A stretch of DNA of 64,000 bases. Origin: Chitinophaga pendula. Lineage in GTDB: Bacteria > Bacteroidota > Bacteroidia > Chitinophagales > Chitinophagaceae. How positions within the stretch are numbered: position 1 is the stretch's first letter; each line of letters starts with the position of its first letter. Below are positions 1-9,906 of the stretch, one piece after another. The notes under the pieces are model-generated. The model made no database searches and had not been told where the DNA came from. It worked only from the letters and a program-made list of their open reading frames with translations. The stretch covers positions 3,100,001 through 3,164,000 of the forward strand of contig NZ_CP077769.1 of NCBI RefSeq assembly GCF_020386615.1. The letters run 5' to 3'. The translations under genes and the position numbers were made by a program.

Positions 1-249
1 CACCGGTAACGGCTTGAATAAATAAGTACCAAAATGTGCCGCATCATGCGGATTCCCCGCTTTCATGCCCTCCCATTGCGAACGGAACAACGCCGTGGCA
101 GCAGCCCGTTGCACACGCAACTGCGATGCCTCCCGCTGCGTACCGGCAAAGGCAATCCCCAACAGCAGCAATAAACATAACGCTCCCCCCACAATAGTGC
201 GGTTACGCCACGCCGTCCGCCATTCTTTTATAGCAATCGTCTTGAACAT
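1..249 (-). CDS. ABC-2 type transporter permease, N-terminal part (cut by window edge)
   Basis: An ATG at 249 opens a frame with no stop to base 1, giving the first 83 residues. They begin MFKTIAIKEWRTAWRNR, followed by a run of leucines that forms the first membrane segment, and then a soluble part with GNPHDAAHFGTYLF. This layout (short basic cytoplasmic head, one membrane helix, large extracytoplasmic loop) fits the ABC-2/DUF3526-type permeases involved in export or metalloenzyme maturation. The start lies 4 bases after the stop of the ATPase gene, so the two are co-transcribed and probably form one transporter. The rest of the protein is outside the window and the substrate is unknown. 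Confidence 0.75.
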   Translation of the reverse strand, partial: MFKTIAIKEWRTAWRNRTIVGGALCLLLLLGIAFAGTQREASQLRVQRAAATALFRSQWEGMKAGNPHDAAHFGTYLFKPLPV

Positions 250-253
250 AGAT

Positions 254-961
254 TTATTTGTCGGCTAACATATGTTCCATATAGATCTCCTCCAGCGCAT
301 AATGATCTACCTCGCTGGCCTGCATTACCGTCAGCAACCGCCCCTCTTTCATAATACCGATCCGGCTGGCTACTTCCCGCGCACGGTACAGATCATGCGT
401 GGCCATCAATACTGCCCGGCCTTCCCGGCTGAACCGCTGCAGCAACAGCGAAAATTCATTGCTGGCACTGGGGTCCAACCCGGATGTCGGCTCATCCAGC
501 AACAATGCCTTGGCCTGCTTCGCCGTCGCAATAGCAATGCCGACCTTCTGCCGCATCCCCTTGGAATAACCTTGCACCCGCCGGTGAATAGCATCCGCCT
601 GCAAACCAGCATCCAGCAGATACCGCTCCAACTGCTCCCGGCTCGCTACCGCTCCCGTCAGCGTATGAAAAAATGCCAGGTTCTCCAGCCCGCTGAGATA
701 AGGATACAACATCACCGTCTCCGGAATGTATGCAATAGCCCTCCGCGCAGCCGCCAAGTGCTCATGCACCGTGATCCCGTTTACCTTCGCACTGCCGGCC
801 GATGGAGTGGTAAATCCAAGAAAACAGTTGATAGTCGTCGTTTTACCGGCGCCGTTAGGGCCTAACAAACAAAACACTTCCCCTGCTCCTACCTCCAGGT
901 CCAGCCCGTGCAACGCCGTGTACCGCCCAAATCGCTTGGACAGCCCGATTGCTTGCAGCAT
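254..961 (-). CDS. ABC transporter ATP-binding protein
   Basis: This 235-residue cytoplasmic ATPase energises the permease encoded just downstream. Walker A is GPNGAGKTT at about residues 34-42. The signature is YSKGMRQK at about 132, in the variant form typical of CcmA/NatA-like exporters. Walker B with the catalytic Glu is LLLDEPTSGLDP, and the H-loop is ATHD. The length is normal for a single nucleotide-binding domain. It sits between a small membrane protein (48 bases upstream) and the permease (4 bases downstream), so it is the middle gene of a minus-strand operon. The substrate cannot be read from the sequence. Confidence 0.92.
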   Translation of the reverse strand: MLQAIGLSKRFGRYTALHGLDLEVGAGEVFCLLGPNGAGKTTTINCFLGFTTPSAGSAKVNGITVHEHLAAARRAIAYIPETVMLYPYLSGLENLAFFHTLTGAVASREQLERYLLDAGLQADAIHRRVQGYSKGMRQKVGIAIATAKQAKALLLDEPTSGLDPSASNEFSLLLQRFSREGRAVLMATHDLYRAREVASRIGIMKEGRLLTVMQASEVDHYALEEIYMEHMLADK

Positions 962-1009
962 AATTGAATGTGATAGTCAGTAAATAATGATGGAAATACG
1001 TAAAGCAGA

Positions 1010-1387
1010 TTACATCATCGCAACAGGAGGTCCCCTGTTACTACGTACCGTATGAACACCGGTATAAGAAGAAGAAGAAAATAAAAGATAGGGTAAAAAC
1101 CAAAAGGATAATATCGCAACCGCCGGCAAGGAATAGTCAATCACGGCGTCCTTACTCAAATCATAATCACAAATAATACAGGCATGCCCCCGCTGCACAA
1201 ATGCCTCGCCCGAAACACATAGCTCCCCACCTCCTGCCAGCAATTGCCGCCAGCTCCACAACGACCGGTGCTGAGCGCCTGCATGATCATGCGTATGTCC
1301 CGTCTTCACTAACTGCACAAAACACAACACCACCAGCAGAAAGATCGCCGGCAACTGTCGCTTTATATGATATGCAGATATACGCAT
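1010..1387 (-). CDS. Small membrane protein with HTHDH and CIIC motifs
   Basis: This 125-residue protein has an N-terminal hydrophobic segment (about residues 14-26), then a His-rich stretch HTHDHAGAQH, a Cys pair in ACIICDYDLSKDA, and a second hydrophobic segment near residues 85-103. The Cys/His content resembles metal-handling or redox membrane proteins, but I do not recognise a named family. It is the first gene of the ABC operon (48 bases before the ATPase). Residue usage and the two membrane segments argue for a real gene. Any role in metal-linked export is inference from the operon and motifs only. Confidence 0.6.
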   Translation of the reverse strand: MRISAYHIKRQLPAIFLLVVLCFVQLVKTGHTHDHAGAQHRSLWSWRQLLAGGGELCVSGEAFVQRGHACIICDYDLSKDAVIDYSLPAVAILSFWFLPYLLFSSSSYTGVHTVRSNRGPPVAMM

Positions 1388-2208
1388 ACAGCAAATATAA
1401 GTGTTATGAATTCAAATATGATACTTAGTTGCAATTATTTTTTATAATAATAGTTTGTGTGCTAACTACATACTCCCGTATCATACACCTGGATAAGTAA
1501 CAGTTGTCAGCTAAGAAATAGATGGCACAACATCTATCAAAACGGCAATAACGTCCGCCCTTACACGTAGCGATTGCCCGCAACCGGATACCCCCTCCCG
1601 ATCCGCCATACGAGCTGCGCAAAACATTATCCAACAAATAGTCATGTTGATTAAAAAAATGTTTGTAAAAAACATTTTTTGATTAGTAATTGTAGAAAAA
1701 AGGAGTAATTTTGATTACACATTTGAAACAATAACGTAGCAGCATACACAAACCTATGATACCGGGAACATTACTTTGGTACACCGCAGTACCTGGGGAA
1801 AAAAGTAATCTTCTTCTTGACGGTTTGCCAATGATTTGCTCAACCCTTTTTACCCTGGTCATTAAAACGAAGAATTGCAAAATTACCCACTGACAAATTC
1901 AAATTTAGTCTGTGAATAGCCATGTGTAACAACGGTTGGCAATAAGTAAGGATATCAGGCCATAGTCACACCTATGCGCGTATACCAGCTATACGGCACT
2001 CAAACCCGCCGTGTATAGCCCATACCGCCATAACGGTGATAAAGATATACCTTCCTCTTCAACAAAGGCCGCACTTGTAATTTTTCACCACGTAAAGACT
2101 TGATATGTCATACTATCAATGATAGCAGCCATACTATTGCCTGCACTCAATGATAGCCTGACAACCCATACTATAAACCAACAGAACGTTACCTTAAAAA
2201 ATAACACA
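1388..2208. other. Divergent intergenic region upstream of the biosynthetic cluster
   Basis: About 820 bases separate the minus-strand ABC operon from the plus-strand methyltransferase. Short frames here have atypical composition and were not accepted as genes. Visible structure: a perfect AT-rich inverted repeat (11-base arms, 1654-1664 and 1670-1680), a TAATTTTG match to the Bacteroidota -7 box at 1706-1713, and clustered direct repeats at 2109-2174 (listed separately). No convincing -33 element at the right spacing was found. Confidence 0.5.
2109..2174 (+). repeat. Direct repeats CATACTAT (x3) and TCAATGATAGC (x2) before the cluster
   Basis: CATACTAT occurs exactly at 2109-2116, 2130-2137 and 2167-2174. 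TCAATGATAGC occurs at 2116-2126 and 2147-2157, and its first copy belongs to a CTATCA-A-TGATAG palindrome (2113-2125). The block ends 34 bases before the methyltransferase ATG, where an activator or repressor of the cluster would bind. The regulator is not identifiable. Confidence 0.4.
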
Positions 2209-3180
2209 ATGGAAGAAACACTAGTCAAAACGCTGTTCGTTGTAGGTGAAAAACGATCAGGCACACAACAAACCCCGGAATACGAAATCATCAGCTCCAG
2301 AGAACTCACCAACTCCCTGGATGCCTCCGGCGCATTACCAGAACTCTACAACCGGGACACCTATGCACTGCATATTCCCGTTCTGACAGATCCTTTTCAC
2401 TATAAAGAAAAAGATCAGGTCATCCCCCTACAGCCCGAACAACTCTTTTTCATGGACTACACCGACCTCACAGATATCACCGGAAAAGATATACTGGAGA
2501 TCGGACTCGGCTCCGGCATCCTCAGCATCTTCTGCTTACTAAAAGGCGCCAGACACTGCACAGGACTGGATATCAACCCAAGAGCCAAAATATTCAGCGG
2601 ACATAACGTCCTGCTCAATAACCTCGACCATCAACTCGAAATTAAAGATGGTAACACCACCGATATCTTCGCACCAGTAACAGACCGGAAGTTTGGTTTC
2701 ATCTACTCCAACCCGCCATTTGAACCAACACCGCCCAACATGGAATACTACTACAATTCAGCAGCAGGCATATACGGCCTCTCCTTCGTAGAAGCACTCC
2801 TCAAAGATGTAAGCCAATACCTCCAGGAAGATGGCACCTTCCAAATGGTAACAATGGCTCCCGGAAACGAACACACGCCGTTTATGCTCTGTGATATCCT
2901 CGAAAAATATCTGCCCGGCGCCGCAGTAGAGATCATACTCGATCACGTCCCCATCCGATATGAAACATTCGTGGACAGATTCGAAAACATCTTTAATATT
3001 GCAACCGAAAGCATAACACAAATGAAAACAACCGCCCATGCAGATGGCGTCACCCACCTGCATATGCTGGTACTCAAATATAAAAAAGGTCAAAAAGGCA
3101 ATATCACCCTCACCCAGGCCCGTAAGACCTACGAAACATGGAACTCCCCGTTAGGCATACCTAACGAACTATATAATTGA
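2209..3180 (+). CDS. Class I SAM-dependent methyltransferase with NPPF motif
   Basis: The 323-residue protein starts best at the ATG at 2209, after an A-rich stretch; 30 further upstream codons are open but lie in the repeat region. The SAM-binding motif I is DILEIGLGSG (residues 94-103), followed by the acidic loop TGLDINP. Motif IV is SNPPF (167-171), the (N/D)PP(F/Y) signature of enzymes such as PrmC, RlmG and N6-adenine methyltransferases that methylate a planar amide or amine nitrogen. It is the first gene of the cluster, 506 bases before the carbamoyltransferase and in the same direction, so a role as N-methyltransferase on the peptide or a precursor is inferred. A nucleic-acid or protein target cannot be excluded. 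Confidence 0.8.
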   Translation: MEETLVKTLFVVGEKRSGTQQTPEYEIISSRELTNSLDASGALPELYNRDTYALHIPVLTDPFHYKEKDQVIPLQPEQLFFMDYTDLTDITGKDILEIGLGSGILSIFCLLKGARHCTGLDINPRAKIFSGHNVLLNNLDHQLEIKDGNTTDIFAPVTDRKFGFIYSNPPFEPTPPNMEYYYNSAAGIYGLSFVEALLKDVSQYLQEDGTFQMVTMAPGNEHTPFMLCDILEKYLPGAAVEIILDHVPIRYETFVDRFENIFNIATESITQMKTTAHADGVTHLHMLVLKYKKGQKGNITLTQARKTYETWNSPLGIPNELYN

Positions 3181-3686
3181 TCATCACGCAAAGTAAACCC
3201 ATAATTTAACACGACATGAACGCACACCATTTATCAGCAGTACGTTTCCCTCTTATTTTTTAACATTTTGCTAAAACATTTAAGCAGCAACATAGTTACC
3301 AACTTTAGAACCAGTAAACTTTCACCGGCTTCCGTGAGCCCAGTCGTAACCTATAGACAGACATAACACATAAACACATGATCATATGCTCCGCAGCATA
3401 GCAGTAAGAGGACCAGCTTATTGATATGCCCAACGTAGCCATATGTACCACATTGACAGATAATACCATCCCGCACTTTCCCCGGCGGGCTGCTATCCTT
3501 TTGCCGTCAAAATGGTAACCAATACAACACGATGAACGAACAATAAAACCATTTAAACACAACATCCGCATTTGACGCCTACGTGTCAAGGCCATCGCGC
3601 ATGCCTCAAAGTTTACGGTATGCTCAGGCAGCGCTTTGCCATGACCCGCCAGATAAATCTTATTAGTCACTCATAACCTTTTACCC
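3181..3686. other. Intergenic region between methyltransferase and carbamoyltransferase
   Basis: This gap of 506 bases has no accepted gene. It is AT-rich near 3240-3310 (TTTG at 3267-3270, AACTTTAG at 3301-3308), but the spacing is too long for a standard Bacteroidota promoter. The length suggests the carbamoyltransferase-P450-NRPS genes may have their own promoter, which I could not place. A minus-strand frame at 3305-3670 looks like chance. Confidence 0.4.
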
Positions 3687-5435
3687 GTGTCACTCAACAT
3701 CCTTGGCATCAACGCCGCTTACCACGAATCTTCCGCCGCTCTCCTGGTCGATGGCCAGCTGATAGCCGCCATAGAAGAAGAAAGACTCAATCGCATCAAA
3801 CATGCTAAACCCGCCCGGATAGACAACCCGGACGAGCTGCCCGTACTCGCAGTCAACACCTGCCTGAACATGGCAGGCCTTTCCCTCAGCGATATAGATA
3901 TCATCGCCTTCTCTTTCGATCCCAAAAGAAGGATCGCACATAATACCCAGATCAACGACCTCACCACTCCCGATGACTGGGGCACCGAAACCGGAGAACA
4001 GCTTTTCTGCGACAAACTGCTCTCCATTCCGGAACGCCTGCAACAAATGGGCTTTAAAGGCCAGTTCCGCTGGATAGAACATGCCAAAGCGCATGCCGCT
4101 TCCGCCTTCTTCCCAGCCCCATTCCCCGAGGCTGCCATCCTCTCTATCGATGGCATCGGCGAAATCGAATCCGCCCTCCTCGCCCATGGACAAAAAGACA
4201 ACATCACCGCTCTTAAACAGATCATATATCCCAACTCATTGGGATTCCTCTGGGAGAAATTCGCCAAATACCTGGGATACTCCGAATACGATGCCTGCAA
4301 GATCATGAGCCTCGCCTCCTTCGGCAATAGCTCCCGATACCGCACACAGTTCGATACCTTCATACACAATCATAACGACCACTTTGAGATCGATGGCCAC
4401 TTCATCCGCTTCCGCCTCGAAGACTATAGCACATTGGAAGCCCTCTTCGGTCTTCCACAAAGGCCCGCCGATGCTCCCATCCTCCAGGAACATATGGATA
4501 TAGCCGCTGCCTTACAACAGGTCACCACCGACATACTACTCAACCTCATACACCACCTCCATCAGCTCACACAAAGCGAAAACCTCTGCCTCGCTGGTGG
4601 CGTAGCACTTAACTGTGTCGCTAACCGCGTCATCTTCGAAGAAGGCCCTTTTAAAAACATATATATACAACCGGCCGCCAACGATGCCGGCACAGCACTG
4701 GGCGCCGCACTGCTGGTATATCACAACATCTACGGCGGAGAATACTACCAGCCACTGGAAATACCACATACCTACCTCGGACCCGAATACAGCGATGAAG
4801 AGATCCTCCACACCTTACAGGCACTCGACGTCCCCTTCACTTATTGCGAACAGATCGAAACCACCGTCGCACAACTCATCAGCGAAGGAAAAGTAGTAGG
4901 CTGGTTCCAGGGAAGAATGGAATTCGGTCCGCGCGCATTGGGCAACAGAAGCTTGCTGGCAGATCCCCGCGATCCGGAAATGGTAAAACGCCTCAATCGC
5001 CTGGTAAAACACCGCGAAGATCACCGCCCCTTCTGCCCCAGCATACTCGAAGAAGATGCGGCCGATTGGTTCCATATCAGTAAAAAAGCCCTGGCCGCCA
5101 GGTTCATGCTCATGGCCTACCCCGTCAACAGCAGCAAAGCTGATCAGATACCGGCCGTCATCCACGTAGATGGCACCTCCCGCATACAGGAAGTACAGGC
5201 CACTACCAACCCGAAATACCATCGCCTGATCTCCGAGTTTAAAAAACTCACCGGCGTTCCCATCCTGCTCAATACCTCGTTCAACGATCGGGAACCCGTC
5301 GTATGTACCCCGGAAAATGCCATCCGCACCTTCCTCCGTACTAAAATAGACTACCTCGCTATCGGCAACTTCCTGCTCGATAAAACCCAACATACCGTAC
5401 AAAAGAAAACAACCTCCGGCTACGAAGTAGCCTGA
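3687..5435 (+). CDS. Carbamoyltransferase (CmcH/NodU/TobZ family)
   Basis: This 582-residue protein has the usual family length. It starts at GTG 3687; the reading ILGINAAYHESSAALL directly after it is the conserved family N-terminus, and no nearby ATG preserves it. The N-terminal Kae1/ASKHA-like domain carries EHAKAHAASAFF, with the metal-binding His pair at H132 and H136, followed by SIDGIGE. The C-terminal YrdC-like domain has EFGPRALGNRS (residues 412-422). Family members make carbamoyl-AMP from carbamoyl phosphate and ATP and pass the carbamoyl group to a hydroxyl (or amine) of a small molecule. Beside an NRPS with a predicted Ser module, O-carbamoylation of Ser or of a P450-made hydroxyl is the natural inference. 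The P450 follows after 58 bases containing a strong hairpin. Confidence 0.93.
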   Translation: MSLNILGINAAYHESSAALLVDGQLIAAIEEERLNRIKHAKPARIDNPDELPVLAVNTCLNMAGLSLSDIDIIAFSFDPKRRIAHNTQINDLTTPDDWGTETGEQLFCDKLLSIPERLQQMGFKGQFRWIEHAKAHAASAFFPAPFPEAAILSIDGIGEIESALLAHGQKDNITALKQIIYPNSLGFLWEKFAKYLGYSEYDACKIMSLASFGNSSRYRTQFDTFIHNHNDHFEIDGHFIRFRLEDYSTLEALFGLPQRPADAPILQEHMDIAAALQQVTTDILLNLIHHLHQLTQSENLCLAGGVALNCVANRVIFEEGPFKNIYIQPAANDAGTALGAALLVYHNIYGGEYYQPLEIPHTYLGPEYSDEEILHTLQALDVPFTYCEQIETTVAQLISEGKVVGWFQGRMEFGPRALGNRSLLADPRDPEMVKRLNRLVKHREDHRPFCPSILEEDAADWFHISKKALAARFMLMAYPVNSSKADQIPAVIHVDGTSRIQEVQATTNPKYHRLISEFKKLTGVPILLNTSFNDREPVVCTPENAIRTFLRTKIDYLAIGNFLLDKTQHTVQKKTTSGYEVA

Positions 5436-5442
5436 TAAATAC

Positions 5443-5474
5443 CAGGACAGCTGAGCCGCCACTCAGCTGTCCTG
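5443..5474 (+). other. Perfect intercistronic hairpin (13-bp stem, 6-base loop)
   Basis: CAGGACAGCTGAG (5443-5455) pairs perfectly with CTCAGCTGTCCTG (5462-5474) around the loop CCGCCA. It lies between the carbamoyltransferase stop and the P450 start. An A-rich tract, not a T run, follows it, so it is not a standard intrinsic terminator for the plus strand. An mRNA-stability or processing element that sets the ratio of carbamoyltransferase to P450/NRPS transcript is possible. Confidence 0.7.
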
Positions 5475-5493
5475 CCTAAAAATATAAGACCAT

Positions 5494-6735
5494 ATGCCAC
5501 ACACACAGTGCCCAGTAACAGGCAAAAAAAATATATCCGTCAACTTCTTCGATCCGGCTTTCATACAGAACCCCTATCCTACCTACGCCTTACTCCGGCA
5601 GGAAGCCCCCGTTCATCGTATCACCTTGGAAAACGACTACCCCATCTGGCTCGTCACCCGCTACGACGATGTCATGGCGTTACTGAAAGATCCGCGTGTC
5701 ACCAAAGTGCCGGGCAAAGCACAGGGAGAACAACCTCAGCCGCTACCCTTCGATCAGGTAGATAATATGACCTTGCTCAGCCAGCATATGCTCATGATGG
5801 ATCCTCCCGATCATACCCGCGTACGGGCCCTGGTGAATAAAGCATTCACGCCCAAACACACCGCACAGCTGAGACCGCGCATCCAACAGATCGCCGACGA
5901 GCTGATCGACAAAGTCATCACAAAAGGAAACATGGACCTCATCGACGACTTCGCATTCCCCCTTCCACTCACCGTGATCGCCGAACTGTTAGGCATCCCC
6001 ATCGACGAACAAGACCAGTTCCGCCAATGGTCTAACGTACTCACTGATGGTTACACGACAGCCGATAATATCAAGCTGGTACAGGAAGCAACGGATGGTT
6101 TTATTCACTACCTGCGACAGGTATTTATCCAACGCCGGCAACAACCGGGCAACGACCTTATCAGCGCCTTGTTATCCGTAGAAGAAGCAGGAGACAAACT
6201 GTCTGAACAGGAATTGCTATCCATGGTATTCCTCCTCCTCCTCGCCGGACATGAGACGACCGTCAACCTCATCGGCAATGGCATGCTCGCACTACTCCGC
6301 CACAGGGACCAGCTGGAACGTCTTCAGCAACATCCATCCCTCATCCCGCAGGCAGTAGAAGAAATGTTACGGTACGACTCCTCCGTAGCTACATCCACCA
6401 TCCGTTTTGCATTGGAAGAGATCACTATCGGTGAGGTCACCATCCCCCGCGGCGAAGAGATCCTGCTCATAACAGGTGCCGCCAATCGTGACCATGACCA
6501 TTTCGCCCAACCAGATACCTTCGACATCTCCCGCGAAAATAACCGGCATATCGCCTTCGGACATGGCATACATTTCTGCCTCGGCGCCCCCCTCGCCCGC
6601 CTCGAAGGGGAGATCGCCGTCCATACCCTGATAAGCAGACTTCCTGCCATACAACTGGCAGTACCGGCAGATACATTGCTCCACCGCCCCAGCATGCTGA
6701 TAAGAGGCCTGCAGCAACTACCCGTCAGATTCTGA
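5494..6735 (+). CDS. Cytochrome P450 monooxygenase
   Basis: This soluble 413-residue bacterial class I P450 has no membrane anchor. The I-helix oxygen-activation motif is AGHETT (residues 251-256), the K-helix ExxR is EMLR (290-293), and the haem-binding loop is FGHGIHFCLG with axial Cys362. Family members hydroxylate or otherwise oxidise small molecules or carrier-bound amino acids using electrons from ferredoxin. No ferredoxin or reductase is encoded nearby, so a chromosomal redox partner must serve. It lies 51 bases before the NRPS and is almost certainly co-transcribed, so it is a tailoring enzyme. A hydroxyl it makes could be the carbamoylation site. The substrate is inferred, not read. 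Confidence 0.95.
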   Translation: MPHTQCPVTGKKNISVNFFDPAFIQNPYPTYALLRQEAPVHRITLENDYPIWLVTRYDDVMALLKDPRVTKVPGKAQGEQPQPLPFDQVDNMTLLSQHMLMMDPPDHTRVRALVNKAFTPKHTAQLRPRIQQIADELIDKVITKGNMDLIDDFAFPLPLTVIAELLGIPIDEQDQFRQWSNVLTDGYTTADNIKLVQEATDGFIHYLRQVFIQRRQQPGNDLISALLSVEEAGDKLSEQELLSMVFLLLLAGHETTVNLIGNGMLALLRHRDQLERLQQHPSLIPQAVEEMLRYDSSVATSTIRFALEEITIGEVTIPRGEEILLITGAANRDHDHFAQPDTFDISRENNRHIAFGHGIHFCLGAPLARLEGEIAVHTLISRLPAIQLAVPADTLLHRPSMLIRGLQQLPVRF

Positions 6736-6786
6736 TCCTAAGCTCCTGAAAATAGTTCCGTCTCTCATTATTTTATATCCAACTTT

Positions 6787-9700
6787 ATGACACAGCAGGC
6801 ATTTGCAGCAACACAACCACTGACTCCCGCACAGCTTGATATATACCTCCACCAGCAACGCTATCCCGACTCCCCCTTCTATATCATCGGAGGCTACTAC
6901 CGGCTGAAAGGCCGCCTGCAACTGCCCTTGCTGAAAGCAGCTGCGCTGGGCATCGTCAACAGGGAAGCCGCATTCCGCACCCGCCTAGACATAAAGGGAG
7001 ATATCCCTTTGCAATACTATGCCGAAACATCCCTGTCAGATATTCCCGTAATAGACTATTCCGGGGAACAAACACCCCTGGAGCTGGCATTGACATCCCT
7101 CCGCCAGGACTTCGCAACGCCTTTCTCCCTGACAACACAACTCTTCCATCTCTCCATCGTACGCCTCTCCGACACCGACCAGCTGGTCTACATCAAAGCA
7201 CATCACCTCATCCTCGACGGATGGGGTTTCACCTTGTTCCTCCGTCAACTGCTCGCCGACTATCAACAACTCACCAACGGTCAGGTACCCGAAGCCAGCA
7301 CCTTCGACTTCCGACATGCCGTAGCTGCCATCAACAGCCAACGACAAGACACCGCCGCCTTCCTGCCTCATCGGCAATACTGGTCGCAAAAATTTTCCCC
7401 ACTGCCCCCTCAACTGCTATACCCCATCTCGGAAAACAACTCCCTGAAAAGCCGCCGGCATCAATTAGCAGTACCCTATGAACAATACGAACAATTGCTG
7501 TCATTGGCCAATGACAATGGCGTAAGCATCTTCCACGTCCTCCTCGGACTCCTCTACGTCTACTTCACCAGGGCCTGCCAAACCGATGAACTGGTAATAG
7601 GACTACCCGTACACAATCGCACCAATGCCAGGTTCAAAAAGGTACTAGGCATCTTCGCAAGCACCGCTGCTGCCAGGTTCAGCTATGGCACCAGCCTGTC
7701 TTTCAAAGACCTGCTACGCGAGATCAAACAGGCACAGAAACAGGACTACCGCTACCAGGAATATCCGCTGGGACAGATCTACCGCGATCTCCAACTGCTG
7801 GCACACAACCGGGAACAACTATTCGATATCACCTTCTCCTTCGAACAGTTTGATTATAATATCTCCGCTAACGATGTAACAGAGATACTACCACGCACCT
7901 TCACACACGAACACGATACACAACCTTTCAACCTCTTCGTCCGCGCCTATCGCAACAACGAACCGGTATTGTTCGACTTCCAGCTGCGGGAAGACCATTT
8001 CACCACACAAGATGGCGAAAACATGCTCCGCCGGTTCAGCCACCTCCTGACCTACCTGCCCCTGCACAGCGATCAACACATCGCCGCAATGAACTGGCTC
8101 CCGGAAGAGGAACTGCAACAGCTGGGCATATACGATACCCCGGTCATACAACCGGTGCCGTTATTCCTGTCGCAATGGGATACACAAACCCTGCTACAGG
8201 CACAAAAGACAGCACTCATCGCAGACGACGGATCGCTTTCCTATCGCACCCTCCATACAAAGGCCACGCAATTGGCCTGCTGGCTCCATCAGCAGGGTGC
8301 CGGAAAAGATATGCCTATCGCAGTATGCCTCAGCCGCTCCTCTTCCCTGATGATCACCTTACTGGGTATCTGGAAAGCAGGCAGCGCCTATATCCCACTA
8401 GACCCTGACTACCCGGAAGAAAGGATCAACATGATCATTGAAGATGCAGCGTGCCCATTAGCGATCACCGAAGCAGCATTTGCAGACAAGTTTACCGCCA
8501 CTCCTACCAAAGCCTGGCTATATGATGAGATCATCACCACACCTGTCACACCGGTAACCTTACCCACCGTCTCCCCCGATAGCCTGGCTTACATCATATA
8601 CACCTCCGGCTCTACCGGCAGACCCAAAGGTGTCGCTATCGAACATCGCACCGTAGCCAGCTTCCTGACAGCAATGGCCTCACAGCCCGGCCTGCTCCCG
8701 GAAGATATCCTGCTGGCCGTCACCACCGTATGTTTTGATATACATGTACTGGAATTATACCTGCCGCTCTATACCGGCGCTACCGTAATAATGGCCACTG
8801 CTGCTGACGCCAGAGATGCTTTCGCCTTGCGCAGACTGCTGTCCGCGTACCCGGTCACCACTATGCAGGCTACACCTGCTACCTGGAAAATGCTGTTCCT
8901 CGCAGGATGGCAACCGCACCAACCCTTCAAAGCATTATGTGGTGGAGAAGCACTCCCCCCTTCACTGGCTGCTCAATTCCACCAACATCCTGCCATCTCG
9001 TTGTATAACATGTACGGTCCTACGGAAGCAACCGTATGGGTAGCAGCCTCGCATATAACATCGCAACAACAGGAGATATCGATCGGCCAGCCCATCCCGG
9101 GCGTATACTGGTACATACTGGATCGATACGGTTACCCCGCTGCCACCGGCATGCCGGGTGAGTTATACATAGCAGGAACCTGCCTGGCCAGGGAATATTA
9201 CCGGATGCCGGAACGGACAGCTGCCAGCTTCCATATACATCCCGGTATCGGAGCAGGCACCCGCCTCTATGCCTCCGGAGATCATGTCGTTCGCAAACAG
9301 GATGGCAACTACTACTTCCGGCAGCGTATAGACGATCAGGTAAAGATCCGCGGCTTCCGCATAGAACAGGGAGAAGTCATCGCCGCCATCATCGCCCATC
9401 CCGCCGTGAAAGATGCCACCGTTAAAGCCTGGAAGGATGAACACGACGAATACTTCCTCGCCGCCTATTGCGTACTGCACCATACCGCTACTCTCGACGA
9501 ACCGTCATTACTACAGTTCCTGGCCAACACCCTGCCGCATTACATGCTGCCAGCCGTCTGCTGCTGGCTCGATATACTCCCCCTCACTCCTAATGGTAAG
9601 GTGGACAAAAAAGCTTTACCGCTGCCCACAGACCAACCAGCCGCAGCACAATACGTCGCTCCCGCTGGCGATCTCGAGATACAGCTGGCTAATATTTGGG

Positions 9701-9906
9701 AAGAGATTTTAGAGAAACCATCCGTCAGCGCCACCGCCAACTACTTCTCACTAGGAGGACATTCCATCAATAACATCCGGCTGGTCAATGCAGCGCGTAC
9801 CCGCCGTATTCCCATGGAAGTTACCGACATCTTCTCCTACCCCACCGTCCGTATGTTGGCAACAGCCCTGCAATCAAGGCATCATACAGTGCGCACCACA
9901 CAAGAG
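6787..9906 (+). other. NRPS module 1: starter-position C domain, A (Gly code), T
   Basis: C1 covers about residues 10-440 with HHLILDG (139-145). Its N-terminus resembles EntF-like C domains rather than the internal LCL domains later in the protein. A1 covers about 455-950. Its specificity residues by alignment to GrsA read D-I-L-Q-L-G-M-V-W-K, very close to the known glycine code DILQLGLIWK. T1 has LGGHS with S993. This module would load Gly and accept an acyl or other donor group. Confidence 0.75.

Noticed and set aside
254..961. ABC exporter as the dedicated transporter of the NRPS product
   Set aside because: It is divergent from the cluster, separated by 820 bases, and belongs to an ABC-2/DUF3526-type operon with a metal-motif protein; no evidence links it to the peptide.
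1425..1880. Two minus-strand frames (70 and 65 codons) between the ABC operon and the cluster
   Set aside because: Odd composition (many Cys, Arg, Ile), no recognisable motif, and they cover AT-rich inverted repeats.
3305..3670. 121-codon minus-strand frame between methyltransferase and carbamoyltransferase
   Set aside because: Composition is atypical (high Cys/Met/Tyr), no family resemblance, and no promoter; probably chance.
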